Assembly: GCF_020536995.1 (NCBI RefSeq)
Contig: NC_068360.1
Coordinates: 2,140,292 to 2,204,291 of the forward strand
Source of the DNA: Dreissena polymorpha
Taxonomy: Eukaryota > Mollusca > Bivalvia > Myida > Dreissenidae
Length of the DNA stretch: 64,000 nt
Direction of reading: 5' to 3'
The notes under the pieces were generated by a model, which was not told where the DNA came from, did no database searches, and saw only the letters and a program-made list of their open reading frames with translations. The translations under genes were made by a program, and so were the position numbers. Numbering within the stretch: position 1 is the stretch's first letter; each line of letters opens with the position of its first letter. Below, piece by piece: positions 1 through 12,100 of this stretch.

Positions 1-1498
1 GCTCCACCGGCTCTCTCTGCGCATGCGGGTACATGCTGATGTTGACATCCGCGCACGAGGTGTACCGGACGCCGAAGCCGACGGGCGCGGCTCCTGCGCT
101 CTGGTGATGGTACGGCGTACGCTGCGAAAGCGGAGACCAGCTGGAATCTTGGTGAGAAGCGGTGACCGTAGAGCTGACCGTCGGACTATAGCCACGTGAC
201 TTTTCCGACACCACGATCGATTTATAATCTTCGCTCTCGGAGCCGGACGAGTGCTTGGAGTCGGACGGCGAGTTGAAATCGGGCATGCTCGTGTCACGTG
301 ACTGGGGGCTTGCTCCCTGAAAACTCTGTAGTGACGGATATCGGGAAACTGAGATCGTCTCAGTTTCCAATCCGCCGTCCGTCCGCTCGCTCTTCATCTC
401 TACCGAGGAGACGCTTGTCTGGTCGCTCGAAGCGGTTCCCGCCGGATCGCCGTAGCTCCGTGGGCGCTCGTGATCGCCGTCAGCGCTGCTATGATAAGTC
501 GGTTCGGGCGTTCTGAGCGTCCGCCATAATTAGGCCACAAGGGAGTTGCAAGGTTAACATTTGCGTAGCGGCCTTTGTTTAAGAAGCTGTTCCGGTAAAC
601 AGAATGTGTAGGATGTGGCTGCAGGTGGGCGGCGGCGGGATGGTGATGGAGCGTCGGATATACGCCTGTTAAGTGAAATTTAGCGGGTGGTTTGTAGCCA
701 GTACCAGGCGGCGACATCCGGTGAGTCATCGGCCGGAAAATGGCTGTGGTTGTTTCCGGTACGCCAACCCTGGTCGAAAGGCCGCTAACGAAAGGGAATT
801 CAGTTGCGTTGTTTACGTGAGAGTTGTGTTGGTTTGATTGCCGGTACTCCGATCTTGTCCGGTCGAGGTACTCTCCGTACGGATACGGGGCCGTCTATCG
901 TGTGCCGACCGGGAGTCGTCGTATCCTTCCCTCCGGAACTGGAAGCTGCAAGGCGCCCGCTCGTGCTGCACGGCTGTCAGATGAATGATATCGACTGGAT
1001 TGTGTAACGCATGCTTATTTCTGTTCTCAAGTTTAAGTGGTGTATCGTCGGGATGAAATGTCGTCTGCTGAATGCCCAACCTCGTATCCGCTTGATCACG
1101 CTGCGCTAAGGGATGAAATGTCGTCTGTTGACCTCTTACACCCGTATCCCCTCGACCACGCTGCGAAACCATGGGATGAAATCTCGGCTGCTGACTCCCT
1201 ATGCTCGTATCCCGTTGATCACGCTCGGCGATAAGTGTGTCTAATTTCATGCGTAAATCCATCATGTAAATTTCTGTTTCCACAATTTCATCTTCGATAT
1301 CTTCAGTTTCCGTGTTTGATAAGATTTTTTCGTTAAGTTTCTCTAGCATTTACACTTTTGTCTCCAAAAATTTCAGAAGTGAGTTGATTTCTATCAGCCT
1401 TCCATTCTCTGTCTTTTCTTCGATTTTCTCCAACAATATATCAATTTCAACTTCTGTAAATTCATCGTACTTCTAGTGTAATTGTCACAGCACCAAAA
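1..1498 (-). mobile_element. Fossil BEL/Pao-like LTR retrotransposon, 5' internal part (gag start)
   Basis: On the minus strand, next to an LTR-like stretch, there is a primer-binding-like TGGTGCTGTGAC and then gag-like coding sequence. The stretch 813-1349 has the acidic, helical start typical of BEL/Pao gag (LEKLNEKIL, IEDEIVETEIYM), then about three degenerate 20-22-residue repeats ending QQTTFHP or QQPRFHP, then a Ser/Pro/His-rich linker. Coding-like, GC-richer sequence continues to the left edge, so protease, RT and integrase would lie outside the window. The element is partial here and looks broken and moderately old. Family assignment rests on the gag start and leader only. Confidence 0.6.
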
Positions 1499-1690
1499 TG
1501 TAAAGACTTTGTAAGTAATAAGACGTTGTGTTCAGGTTCTTTCCTTTAATTCAACTGACAATAACAAACTAGGATATGACGTAAAAACAACGTTACATAA
1601 TTGGCGCGGCGTTACGGCGGCGTTACGTAACTTATAAAACAACGTTACATAAATTGGCGCGGCGTTACGGCGGCGTTACGTTAACGCGCC
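1499..1690 (-). repeat. Probable 5' LTR (partial) of the BEL/Pao-like element
   Basis: This stretch lies just before the primer-binding-like site and ends in CA on the minus strand, as an LTR should. It holds two tandem copies of a GC-rich block of about 52 bp (about 1588-1640 and 1641-1690) sharing TTGGCGCGGCGTTACGGCGG. The outer LTR end is not clear. Confidence 0.45.
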
Positions 1691-1857
1691 AAAACCGCGA
1701 CAGCCTAGAAGACAAGATCGGTAACTTCGAGGTTAAAAAGGAGCTGGACGCCCTACTCATTGACCTCACCACTGCTGACTCCATAGTGGACGTCCTGCCG
1801 GGTGACTCCATAGAGGATGGTATAGAAAAGTACCTGTTCACAGGTAGTTCAGTCTTG
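1691..1857 (+). other. Unidentified coding-like stretch
   Basis: An open frame on the plus strand reads with an acidic, helix-like composition (KKELDALLIDLTTADSIVD). It is GC-richer than its surroundings and is cut by the SINE that follows. I do not recognise it. It may be another fragment of a retroelement protein. Confidence 0.2.
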
Positions 1858-2032
1858 TTTAAACCTATTTATTTTAGCTCGATATCATCGAAAGCCGAAG
1901 GCTTATTGAGACGCTCATGAGTCCGTTTCCTGGGTAGAACCAGTACTTAGTGGCTTAAGGGGAGATCTAGAGAATGCTCCCCAAATTGAACCTCCCGGTC
2001 ACTAGACGGACATAATATCCACTACAGCGACA
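1858..2032 (-). mobile_element. tRNA-headed SINE, diverged copy
   Basis: It matches the SINE at 39073-39277 in the same orientation: TTTAAACCTATTTATTTTAG at the tail, a shared central block containing GAGTCCGTTTCCTGGG, and a tRNA-like head at the right. The head here is degraded: the A-box is recognisable and the B-box is poor. The shared central block suggests a SINE superfamily with a conserved domain, possibly the MetaSINE type, from memory. Confidence 0.6.
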
Positions 2033-2400
2033 CTGTTAACAGGTACCGTGGCTGTGTGTTAACCATGGTTACAATTGCATTTTGTTGCCATTTCATTTTG
2101 GTAATTACTGCATTGTGCCAACATAGCATTGTGGTCACTAAGTTTTGGTAACCATTGGAAATGGTTATCATTACACTGATGTAGCCATTGCTTTCGGCGA
2201 CCAGAATAATTGGTTACCAACTGGGGTGTGTGTGTGTGGGGGGGGGGGTCTAATTACATTTGGTTTACATTACACTTTTTTGTTTCTATTAAATTTGGTT
2301 AGCATTACTTATTACATTTCTTGTTACGACTTACTAGTTTTGGAATCTTGCATGCCGATAACAATTGCATTTGGTTATCAATTCTTAAGGATAATTGTGT
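2033..2400. repeat. Degenerate low-complexity repeat
   Basis: Loose repeats of GGTTA(C/T)CATT and TTGCATTTGGTTA run through this stretch, with a GT run passing into poly-G at about 2226-2249. No gene seen. Confidence 0.4.
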
Positions 2401-2653
2401 CACGTTCTGAGAAAACTGGGCATAATGCTTGTGCGTAAAGTGTCGACCCAGATTAGCCTGTGCAGTCCCGCAAAGGCTGATCAGGGACGACACTTTCCGC
2501 TGTTTTGGTATTTTTCGTTTAAAGGAAATCTCTTCTACACGAAAATCCAGTTAAGGCGGAAAGTGTCGTCCCTAATTAGCATGTGCGGACTGCACAGGCT
2601 AATCTGGGATGACACTTTACGCACATACATTATGCCCAGTTTTCTCAGAACGC
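2401..2653. mobile_element. Palindromic MITE with two hairpins (copy 1)
   Basis: The terminal inverted repeats start CGTTCTGAGAAAACTGGGCA and have their complement at the right end. Inside each end is a second hairpin pairing AAAGTGTCG-CCC-GATTAGC with GCTAAT-GGGACGACACTTT, so the element can fold as two hairpins within a larger one. There is no coding capacity. A second copy lies at 46566-46827. I recall this repeat as very abundant in Dreissena. Confidence 0.8.
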
Positions 2654-3689
2654 GGCTCATATATATTTCAACTACAAAACGTTCAAGTATTTTAAACAAT
2701 TATGACGTTTTTATTTCGTTTTCTCAATGCAGTACACATTTAAGTAAACATGTATTAACGACATTCCTTGACTCGAAAGATTAGTTCTGCATATTGAGAT
2801 ACGAAATGTGAATTTATGAAACATAAAATTGTGTGTGTACCACAACTATTCAATAAAACTATGTTAAGACTTAACCTTACCTAAAACGTAACCTTGAAAA
2901 CTAACGTTTATATTTAGTACGAATATTATCATTTTTATTTCAGGCGATGACAGAAACATACTCAGCATATATGTTGGAGGCAAGATTAGTGTACAGCAAA
3001 TCTCCTAAATCAAACTGACAATCTCTTTATTATGAACGTGACGTGAACTTTTCTAGTCACTTACAGGGGTTGAACACATTATATATGAAAGAATAGTGTT
3101 GTGTTTGAGATTTCCTTTTGTATGAACGCTATTGACAGGTTCGTTTCAGAGAACATCCTTCCATATGCAGATGGTCGCGCGACTTTCGACAATAAATTGT
3201 GAAATTGTATAATATTTCGCATGTTCGGACCATTTCAGATAATATTGTTATTACTGTTTCGAAGAAAGCGTTCTATATCAGGACAGTATTCGACGAATAT
3301 CTGATTATTTGGTCTATAAACATTGTTAAATAGAAACCTGTTTTAATTCTAACTTGATCAGACAAATAGGTTTGCTATTTACATGAACGTTTTATTTGAC
3401 AATGCTGCACTCAGGCCCGGCCTTATTTAGCGTTGTTTATCGTCCGTTTTAACAACGATAATTTTGTTTTGTGATGTAAAATTCACATTGCTTCTAATGA
3501 CGTGAGTTGAATACAAAGCCACTAGTTAATGGATTCTGAGATAATTATACAGAATAATCTATGAAAAGGTACTAACTGTTTGAAGGTTTCGACAGGTGAT
3601 GACGGAAAAGTACATTTGTGTTTGTATGCGTCCTTTTAAAAACATACTAGTATCTGTAATAATCCTTTCTCAAAGGTTGATCTATATTT
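2654..3689. other. No gene seen
   Basis: AT-rich sequence without a convincing open frame, splice signal or repeat structure. Confidence 0.4.
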
Positions 3690-4645
3690 TTATGCCCCCG
3701 GTAGGGTGGCATATAGCAGTTGAACTGTCCGTCAGTCAGTGTGTCTGTCCGTCCGTCCGAAAAAAACACTTTAACATTGGCCATAACTTTTTTAATATTG
3801 AAGATATCACCTTGATATTTGGCATGCATGTGTATCTCATGGAGCTGCACATTTTGAATGGTAAAATTTCAAGGTGAACATCATCCTTCAAGGTCTAGGG
3901 TCGAAAAAAACAAAGTCAAGGGAAGTAATAAGCTTTAAATGGACATAGTTATCTGACCTGCCTCACGTATATATTTTTGTTAAATAAATCAAAGCGGCGC
4001 AGTAGGCGGCATTGTGTTTCTGGCAAACACATTGTGGTAAAAGGTCAAGGTCAAGGTCATCCTTTACGGTCTACGGTAAAAAATACAGATTTAAGGGAAT
4101 TAATAAGCTTTAAGAAGAGGAGAATATTATTCAATATTGAACATAGTCACTTTATATATTTGGCATGCATGTGTATCTCATGGAGCTGCACATTTTGAGT
4201 GGTGAATCTACAGTCATGGTACCGGTAGTGGCTTTAAATTATTTGCTACTAAATATAGAGATTTGTTACAGACAATTGTTTTCAAGGGAAGTAATGTATA
4301 TAATTATAAATCTAATATTATATATTTTTAACCAAGAATTGAAGTTTTTTCACAGTTACTGTACAGATTTATTATTTTGATTATTTATAACCCAAATGAT
4401 TGATTTTTCAAAGTTTTATTTTTAAACCACAGGCCTTGGTTGTCAAAGATGTCTGACAAGGTCATAATTGACTGTGAGACCCTCCCCTCCCCCCCCCCCC
4501 CGGTTGGATTGGACAAAATTCAAGGGAAGTAATAACCTTTAAAGGGAGATGATTTCTATACCTGCCAAATGCTAAATAGAAATTTTATTTCAATGCGGCG
4601 CAGTAGAGGGCATTGTGTTTCTGACAAACACATCTCTTGTTATAC
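3690..4645. repeat. Unclassified bivalve-type interspersed repeat
   Basis: It begins near ATGCCCCCGGTAGGGTGGCA and ends near TTCTGACAAACACATCTCTT. Two internal blocks are each present twice. One contains TTTGGCATGCATGTGTATCT (about 3818 and 4158). The other contains GCGGCGCAGTAG followed by GGCATTGTGTTTCTG (about 3993 and 4596). It also has AAGGTCAAGGTCAAGGTCAT and a poly-C tract at about 4488-4501. The layout suggests a non-autonomous element with a partial internal duplication. Confidence 0.5.
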
Positions 4646-5060
4646 ATGTTTTACAAGTGATTTTGAAACGATTTTTCTTTGTTTAAAAATAACATGATTG
4701 TATTTGGATACACATACGTGTACATTATAAACTGTGTGTTGAAGTATCTGTTGACTTTTCAATAATACTCCTGGCCCCTGTCATTGAAAATGGATTTCCA
4801 TTGTAGTTGATAGGCAAAAATCAAAGTCAGTTAAAATCGATTTTCGATTGCAAAATCTTTGTGAACACGAGGCCAAAATTTCCGTTCAGATTGTATTGTT
4901 TTGTTTTCGGTTGTAATATCATTAATATATATTTTGTTTGGGCAATGTCTATATTACCTACCGGTATTTGAACATGCTTTATATTGTAGTCGAGACAGTT
5001 TGTTCTTTGCGCGTATCCGTGTATTCCAATACATTTTGATGCATGTTTTAGCCTTTATTA
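4646..5060. other. No gene seen
   Basis: AT-rich sequence with no recognised gene or element. Confidence 0.4.
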
Positions 5061-5549
5061 AAGAGGCCTTTTCACATTTAGTAAATTGACAAAAAAGTCT
5101 CAGATTGGCAATTTTTCGTTGTCGTTATGATATTTGTGAGGAAACAGTAATTCTGAACATTTACCATGCTAAAAAATATCCATTATAGGCATCGTTTGAC
5201 TATTTAAAAACCTAAAAATTATAAAGCGTTACAACGCGAAACGATTTAATAATTTGGAGAATTCTGTTGTTGTCGTTATATTTTGTGATACTACGATGAT
5301 TGCTTCTATAAAGTATTAAATACACCATTGATGGTATGAGCACGGATGGTCGAGTGGTCTAAGTGGAAGTCTTTTTACTCCAGCTGTCTCCAGGGGTCAG
5401 TGGTTCGAGCTTCGTTGAGGTTTTTTTTCTTTCTTTAATTTTATTCTATTTTTTTTTTTAAACTTTTTAGATCCAATGTTTACAGTTATCAATATAAAGC
5501 ATATCATGACACACTTCAATACATGCCAAAATCTGTGAAAAGGCCCCTA
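5061..5549 (+). mobile_element. TIR-bounded element with tRNA-like promoter, copy A
   Basis: The ends are inverted repeats (GAGGCCTTTTCACA at left, TGTGAAAAGGCCCC at right). The interior has the family core around GCGTTACAACGCGAAACG (5226-5246), then a tRNA-like module: an A-box-like stretch in ATGGTCGAGTGGTCTAAG and a B-box-like GTGGTTCGAGC near 5399-5409. It is non-autonomous. Related copies are at 11955, 18074, 24195, 27853, 35206, 38930 and 57301. Confidence 0.75.
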
Positions 5550-6700
5550 TAATATATATAATAACTTAGCGGTAAGAACGAAAAGCAAGAAAACCCCTTC
5601 AAAACGGCCAACTAAAGATCGGATTGTAATTGTACTGTGTTCACATGAGATGTAAGAATATCATCATTTTAATTTAATAAACAATGTTTCTTTATATACG
5701 TGTATAATCAGCATCGCAAATGGTCGCCCTCGTCGTTAAATTCATATGTAACGCATTGTGGCATATTTATGTAAACATAACTCAATGCTTTATAATTATA
5801 TTAAAACATAATTAAACGTCAACATTATTTAACATGTTGTGTTGCGTAAGAGTAGTTTCCAACCTATAAGAGGCCTAAAACCACAGACCCGATTTGGATT
5901 AATGTCCGATGACTACAATTTAAATTGTAATCGAGAATGCAAGCGTTTTCGAGTCTTCTGAAAACGATTCCTCGTTGGATGAATTGTTCAAAAACGATGT
6001 TTAAATTGGTTTGAATCTGTATAAATCACGTATCACATATCAGTTATTTGTAGAACATGATGGATAGTGGCTATCTCATAATGAATTCTTACAAGATATC
6101 CGAAAGTTAAAAACTCCAGACGTGTTTCAAATATCATTCACGATAAGTTAATCGACATCTGTTGTATTTGTCTAACAACTAGTCCAGACAAGTTATGTTT
6201 TACCTGGCACGTTGCTTTCTATCTGTTAAGAGAACAAAGATGCACACACTAACGGATCGGTACATCAGCAACGAATTGACAAATGATTTTATTTTATTTG
6301 GTGCGCCCGAACTAACACCAAGGAGATGACAGTCTCTCCATCATGGAGTTGCGTAACTCGGAGCAGGTCGAAAAACGATTTAACATATTCTAAGTGACTG
6401 GATTTAGAATCGCAAAGACTTTGATTGATGACCGACATTTGAACTTCGCAATAATTTTTCAAGAATGTCCTTTTTGAACTGCACGTTTGCTATATTATAA
6501 TGTTTAATGAGCGGACGATCGGGCGTTGTTTTATCGAAAAACTTACATAAGTTTTACTGCGGAAATTTCAGCTCTTAATAAACATAATGTTGTAAGCAAT
6601 ATGATCGGTAAATAAAGGTCATCCGAAGAACTGAAATAAAATGAATGTAACGATTGCCCTTTACTTATCATAGAGGCAAAATCTTTTATCCTACAGCTAA
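5550..6700. repeat. Relic of an older array unit (intron part)
   Basis: From about 5680 the sequence aligns loosely, in order, with the gene A intron. 5690-6080 matches about 13860-14190 (for example GTAATAGTAGTTT against GTAAGAGTAGTTT, and GAAGATGATGGAAGGTGGCT against GAACATGATGGATAGTGGCT). 6335-6460 matches about 15180-15300 (CATCATGGAGTTGCGTAACT against CATCATGGACTTGCGTCACT). I found neither signal-peptide nor mature exon, so this is a decayed unit lacking a gene. Confidence 0.5.
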
Positions 6701-7778
6701 ATGATTTTACAGAACAAATACGACTCATAAAGAAAAGATAGGGTTTTCTTTATCGCTATTTTTAGATCCGGTTTATAGCAGTTATTTTTAGAACATGTAC
6801 ATAGGGACTATTTTTTTGGCCTTTCACCCCTGATTGCGTCATTTAGTTAGGTCATTGGGTACGCAGTCGTTTAACTAGTTTACGAGTGTGTGTGTGTGTG
6901 TGTTTTCGATGGATTACTATAATATTATGAATGTGAAAAACACAGTGTTTGGATATAAAACTGGAATAAAACTGGTGAGACTGCATTTTCGATTTAGTTA
7001 AAATGTCGAATGTACTCGAATAACGCGATGTTTTGTTGGATTAAATTTACGAAAAGTGTCAGTGAATTGTTCTTTAACTTTTCGAAGGAAATCGATGTCG
7101 AATTAAAATGGTTATTTCTTTGATGGTTTAGTCGTTCCTTTGTCAGTCGATTAAAGAATGTCTATCCACAAAGAATTTCCTGCTTACATCCAGTGCTTTA
7201 AAATGGAAAAGATGGATGGCGATAAAGAAATTTGTCTAGAATATTAACTCGTCATGGAAGCAAATTAAACATTACGAAAATAAACATGGAAGTGGTTATT
7301 ATACAACTTTGGTGAGTAGAACAATACTTTTATGTAAGTAAGTATAAAGTGTGTAAAAAGAAGAGTTGTTTAAAGGCTAAAATTAACAATATCGGCGGGA
7401 ATAAATGCTGAATCAAGCTTCACGTAGCCACGGAATGTGTCTACAAATTTTGTAAATTTCAAAATGGCGGGAGCCATGTTTGTTTTTTGGTTTTTTACAG
7501 TGGTGAAACAAGAATTGTAGTTTGAACACAACCGTCTGTGTTCTACTTGAGTGTGTTACATTTGGAACGCTGATTAATTTTGAATCGAGGCGTATACATG
7601 TAGCGATAATTTGTCTCGTTACTTTTCTTTTGCGTTGAATTCTTAAGGACTATTTCGATTTCCGTAAACAGGAAATATCACAATAAATATTACTACCCAA
7701 TGTTAGATTCAGTTAATTTAATGTGTTTTTGCTTTTATTTTTGGAATAAATTAAATAAAACAATATTGTAGGATAAAT
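6701..7778. other. No gene seen; short GT microsatellite
   Basis: AT-rich sequence with a short (GT)n run at about 6884-6902. No supported gene or element. Confidence 0.4.
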
Positions 7779-7923
7779 AGAATACTATGTAAGTGTGATT
7801 GTGTAATTGAATTTATCCCACTCGTGTCAGAAAGGCTTACAAGGCTCGGCAAGCCTCGCCATGTAAACCTTTCTTCACTCGTAGGAAAAATTTAAGTACA
7901 CAATCACACTAACATAGTATTCT
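7779..7923. mobile_element. Short hairpin MITE
   Basis: A nearly complete inverted repeat: AGAATACTATGTAAGTGTGA at the left pairs with TCACACTAACATAGTATTCT at the right, through a centre with AAGGCTCGGCAAGCCTCGCC. There is no coding content. This is a foldback MITE, or possibly a hairpin-forming repeat without transposon origin. Confidence 0.65.
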
Positions 7924-8479
7924 CTATATCATTTATACATCTTAATAAAATTAATCGTTAGTGACATTGTTGTACGATACTATGTTCCTGTATACGCGTG
8001 TATGCAACAAGCAATTATTATCTTTCGTTTACAACATGCAATCATGCCTTTCAATTTAGGCGGGAAATAGCCATATGCAAACATTATATAGTAAGGGTTT
8101 ATCGGTTTGTAAATGTTTCTATATTACTGAAAAAAAATGCAATCATTTACAAAATTGTAATTGTATGTATGCTTTGTAGTAAAAATGTCTATATAAGGGA
8201 ATTACGGCGAATTAAAGTCATACTTGATGGTATTAAAATCGACGATCGTCATTTTGTGTTCATTGCGGCTGGGTTTTGATACGAGCTATGTTCTAGAAAA
8301 TTATGCCATTCTAATAAAAGTTTTTTTATACTTTTTTTAATTATTTGTGCTGGAAATTCATGTAGTACCAGCATTGGGTGCATTATAATTAAACATATAT
8401 ATATTTAACATATATTTCTTGTTTCTTGATTAAAAAAATACACTCAAAAGTGTTAAATAACTGTGCGCAGTATCCAAGT
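7924..8479. other. No gene seen
   Basis: AT-rich sequence before the first recognisable array unit. No supported feature. Confidence 0.4.
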
Positions 8480-8808
8480 GTTATGGTATCCAAGATACAA
8501 AACTGATCTTTAAAACTCGTGATCTCCAAACCGATGATTTTATCTACCATCCAAAGACACCAGAAGTTGAATATTTGACATTACCCGGTTTCTATATCCT
8601 GATGATCTGATAACACCATTTCCAAACGATAACGAACAATTGACAAACTCTTGTATATATACATAACATATATGCACTAACATATGAACATTTTGAGTGC
8701 TATATATTCAATTGTTTTATCATCTGAATATTTCCAGTTTTAAAATCAAACTGTTAACATTTTACCGCATATTTTTAGTAAATCTGATTTAAGACTTTAA
8801 AATCGTTA

Positions 8809-8814
8809 TTTATT
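8809..8814 (-). promoter_or_regulatory. Candidate polyadenylation signal of gene A
   Basis: AATAAA on the minus strand, about 330 nt past the gene A stop. Single hexamers are common by chance in AT-rich DNA, so this is a candidate only. Confidence 0.25.
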
Positions 8815-9143
8815 TCAAAAAATCTATCAACCAAAATAGCTTATATTTAAAACCAAAACCACACCTTACTGTTGTCTCACCGTAGGCGATACTTCATGCT
8901 TTTGTTTGTTTTAAACTATTATAGACCGTTATAGTAAACGTAAATGAACCAGAACATAACTAATAACATCCCCTATTTCATGACGGTGTATGCCATATGT
9001 CGTATTTGCTGCTGGCGAATCAGTGATTGCAAAACCCCTAAACGATAAGTATTTAACAACGATTGCTCATGTATTGGCCAATGTACAAAGTTGTCGCCCT
9101 TGATATATATTCCAGCAGATGTGCTTCGCTTCGTTTGCGGGTG

Positions 9144-12100
9144 CTATTCGTTCTTTACGACGATGATTTCGCCTCCAGGTCGACAGACAGGGTCAAATTT
9201 TCCTCGTGTTAGGCAGTACATCATCATTTGAAATCTCGCCGTGTCCAGATGGCTGCGTTTTTGAAGCGAACGATTGTCATCTGCAAGCAAAAATGTAATT
9301 TATCCATAACAGTTTTATACTTTAAGTATTCTATATTTAACAGAGGACATTATTGGTACCGGTAGATCATTAATTTTAACTGACGATTTAAGCTGACAAA
9401 AATATACCACGTTAATGTAATTTTATAATATACCACAAAACAGTTTAAAAAGGTTATTTCCAATACATTAAAATAAGAATGCTCATAAGTATAGAAAATA
9501 CATTTTAATTTGCAATCATATATAATTCATATAATATTATTATACCTTCACACTTAATGGAGATTGTTAACATTTGAAAACATAAATAGAACGACAAGAA
9601 GCACAAACAAAGTGTCATCAAATGAAATCAATCTCTGACTTTCAGTGCATTTTCGACAATTGCTGACAGATTAAGCTCAAAACAGCGTTATTTGACGTGA
9701 ATAATTCAATAAATTTGGGAACATTTGATTTAGAATAAAAATGTTCTGAAGTTACTTTTTCACATATCTGTATACAATGGACATTCTAGAACAAAGAGAA
9801 ATTCGTATTAAATTTCATGAAAAACCATGCATAATCTTTAACAGTTTGGAAGCAACTTGTGTGTTTTTCTACGTTTATGAGGTCTTTCCGCGCCTGAGCC
9901 TGCACTATGTGAGGAAACGGAGTGTGTCCCAGCACTCCTATTAACTAACCTTTTTACTCACGAAGGTTGTAACTAAATTTGAATTCAAGCTATAATTATA
10001 CCCGGAAAGCCAGCAACTGTCTTACTAAGGATCGAATTTTTGCTTTAACCAAAGTTTATTTGATCATAAATTTACCAACATATTGAACATGGTCTATCAA
10101 TTTTTTTAGCCATTACCTTACGCAATTTACCATATAGTTACACGCAAGACTTCTCCATTTACACAGTTATTTTGTGTTTGGCGTCTAACAAAACTAGTCC
10201 TTATAAACACCTGCTTAAACTCATTCAAGCCTGGCAATATTAAGTAGTCCCCAAACTATTGACGCATAGCTTACGATTGGTAAAATAAAGTTGTCAAAAA
10301 GCTCAAATTTAGGAAGGATATTTAATTTAATAGTGTTTTTTTTGTTTGTTTTTAGTTTAACTTTCTTTTAATTTTAAGGTACGTTAATTTATCAACGATC
10401 TCTTATTCTTTTTGTATCGACAAACTTAAGACAATATATTGCCCTTTCCACATTGCCTCAATATGATTCATTCTGTATTTGTTTATGATGACTTTTATTT
10501 TCCAAATACTACAATATTCTTTGAGAATATTTATTTTACAATATAATTTGCAGTTCAGTTTCAGACACACAAAAACAACAACAATATCGTCAGAATAAAA
10601 AAACAATAGTAGTTTACCAATATCTACACAATTGCAGTTGTTCAAGCAAATATTCCTGTATGTCATTAACATTCATCAACAATAAAAGTGGTGATAACGA
10701 GTAACCTTGTTTTTATTTAAGTTTTAATCACTAACATCATTATTATATTTCAACCTTGTTTTTAAAATTTGATGCATAGAATGATGTATTACATGGTACC
10801 TCTGATTCCATTTATTAGCTTATATCAAATAGGTTCTCAAACTACATACTCGAATTCGTTTGTAAAATCAATAAAGCAGTCACTGATACTCATTAAGTAA
10901 ATCCATAATATTTACAGTGTCAAAATCAAAGTTAAGATGAATATCAGGAAATCTGTAATAGGTCAAAAAGTCTTATACACTTTTTTATTTCGACCTAACG
11001 TGCGTGGAAGAATGCCGTGTAACTCAATTCTTTATATACAGTATTCATATTCTGTCTAAACCCAGCCTGCGCTTCTATGCCTCTATAATTTATAACTTTA
11101 TTCAGATCACCATTTGTATGGAGGTATACAATAAACGCATCCTACCATTTTATAGGGAAGTTACCAATAGAATTTAGTCTTTTAGACACATAAACAATAT
11201 AGTTTAAGAAGTCCTTTTTTAACCATTTAAAAAAGAATTTGAACAAACATGTCGCTGTTAATTTCCCAGTTTTCAATTTCATACAAATGCTGCTTATTTA
11301 ATGCTTTTCAAAGTTATATTTAGTTCTCCACACTTTAAATCTCATTATCCATACAAATACTTGTCATAAAAATACAAAGCATCGTAATCTGACTGATATT
11401 TTCTTAAAGTTTTATTATAATTCATGGGAGGTTATTATTATTATTTATAGATGCATGTTTGAACAGTTTTTTCAATTACTTTTGGTATTTTGATATTTTG
11501 CTCAACACAACATTGTAAAAAATACCCCATATATGGTAATTAGTTTCTTTGTTTCAAATTTAATAAGGCATACTAAGAATTTAGTTTACGTTAGACATTA
11601 TTTATTTACAATTGCCGAAAGAAATACTACTCGACAGTTATTTCAAGTAAGTTTATTGAGAGTGGTGGATTTATACGAACATAATATAACCGTTCATTTA
11701 ATTTAAGTCGGATGTTAAGAAACATATTGTAAGGTGACCACCTAAATTAAAAGAAACTCTAAATGAACAAATAATTCTGTAGCGAACATTGAAAATTTTG
11801 CAAAGTGATATTATGTGAAAAAGCCATGTTTTAAAGAAAGGAAAGAATATTGTTAATTTTATTAGAAAAAGAAGAGAGGCCAAAACCAGACACTCTGGTT
11901 TAAATAGTTTAAAATTATGATTTATTTAAACCCACTAAAACGCGTGTTTTTCTTTAAAGGGGCCTTTTCACAGATTTTGGCATTTTTTAAACGTATTCAT
12001 TAAATGCTTTATATTGATAAATGTAAACATTGGATCATAAAAGCTCCAGTAAAAAATCAAGAAAAAAATTTAAAAAAGGAAAAGAACATAGCCCGGAGCA

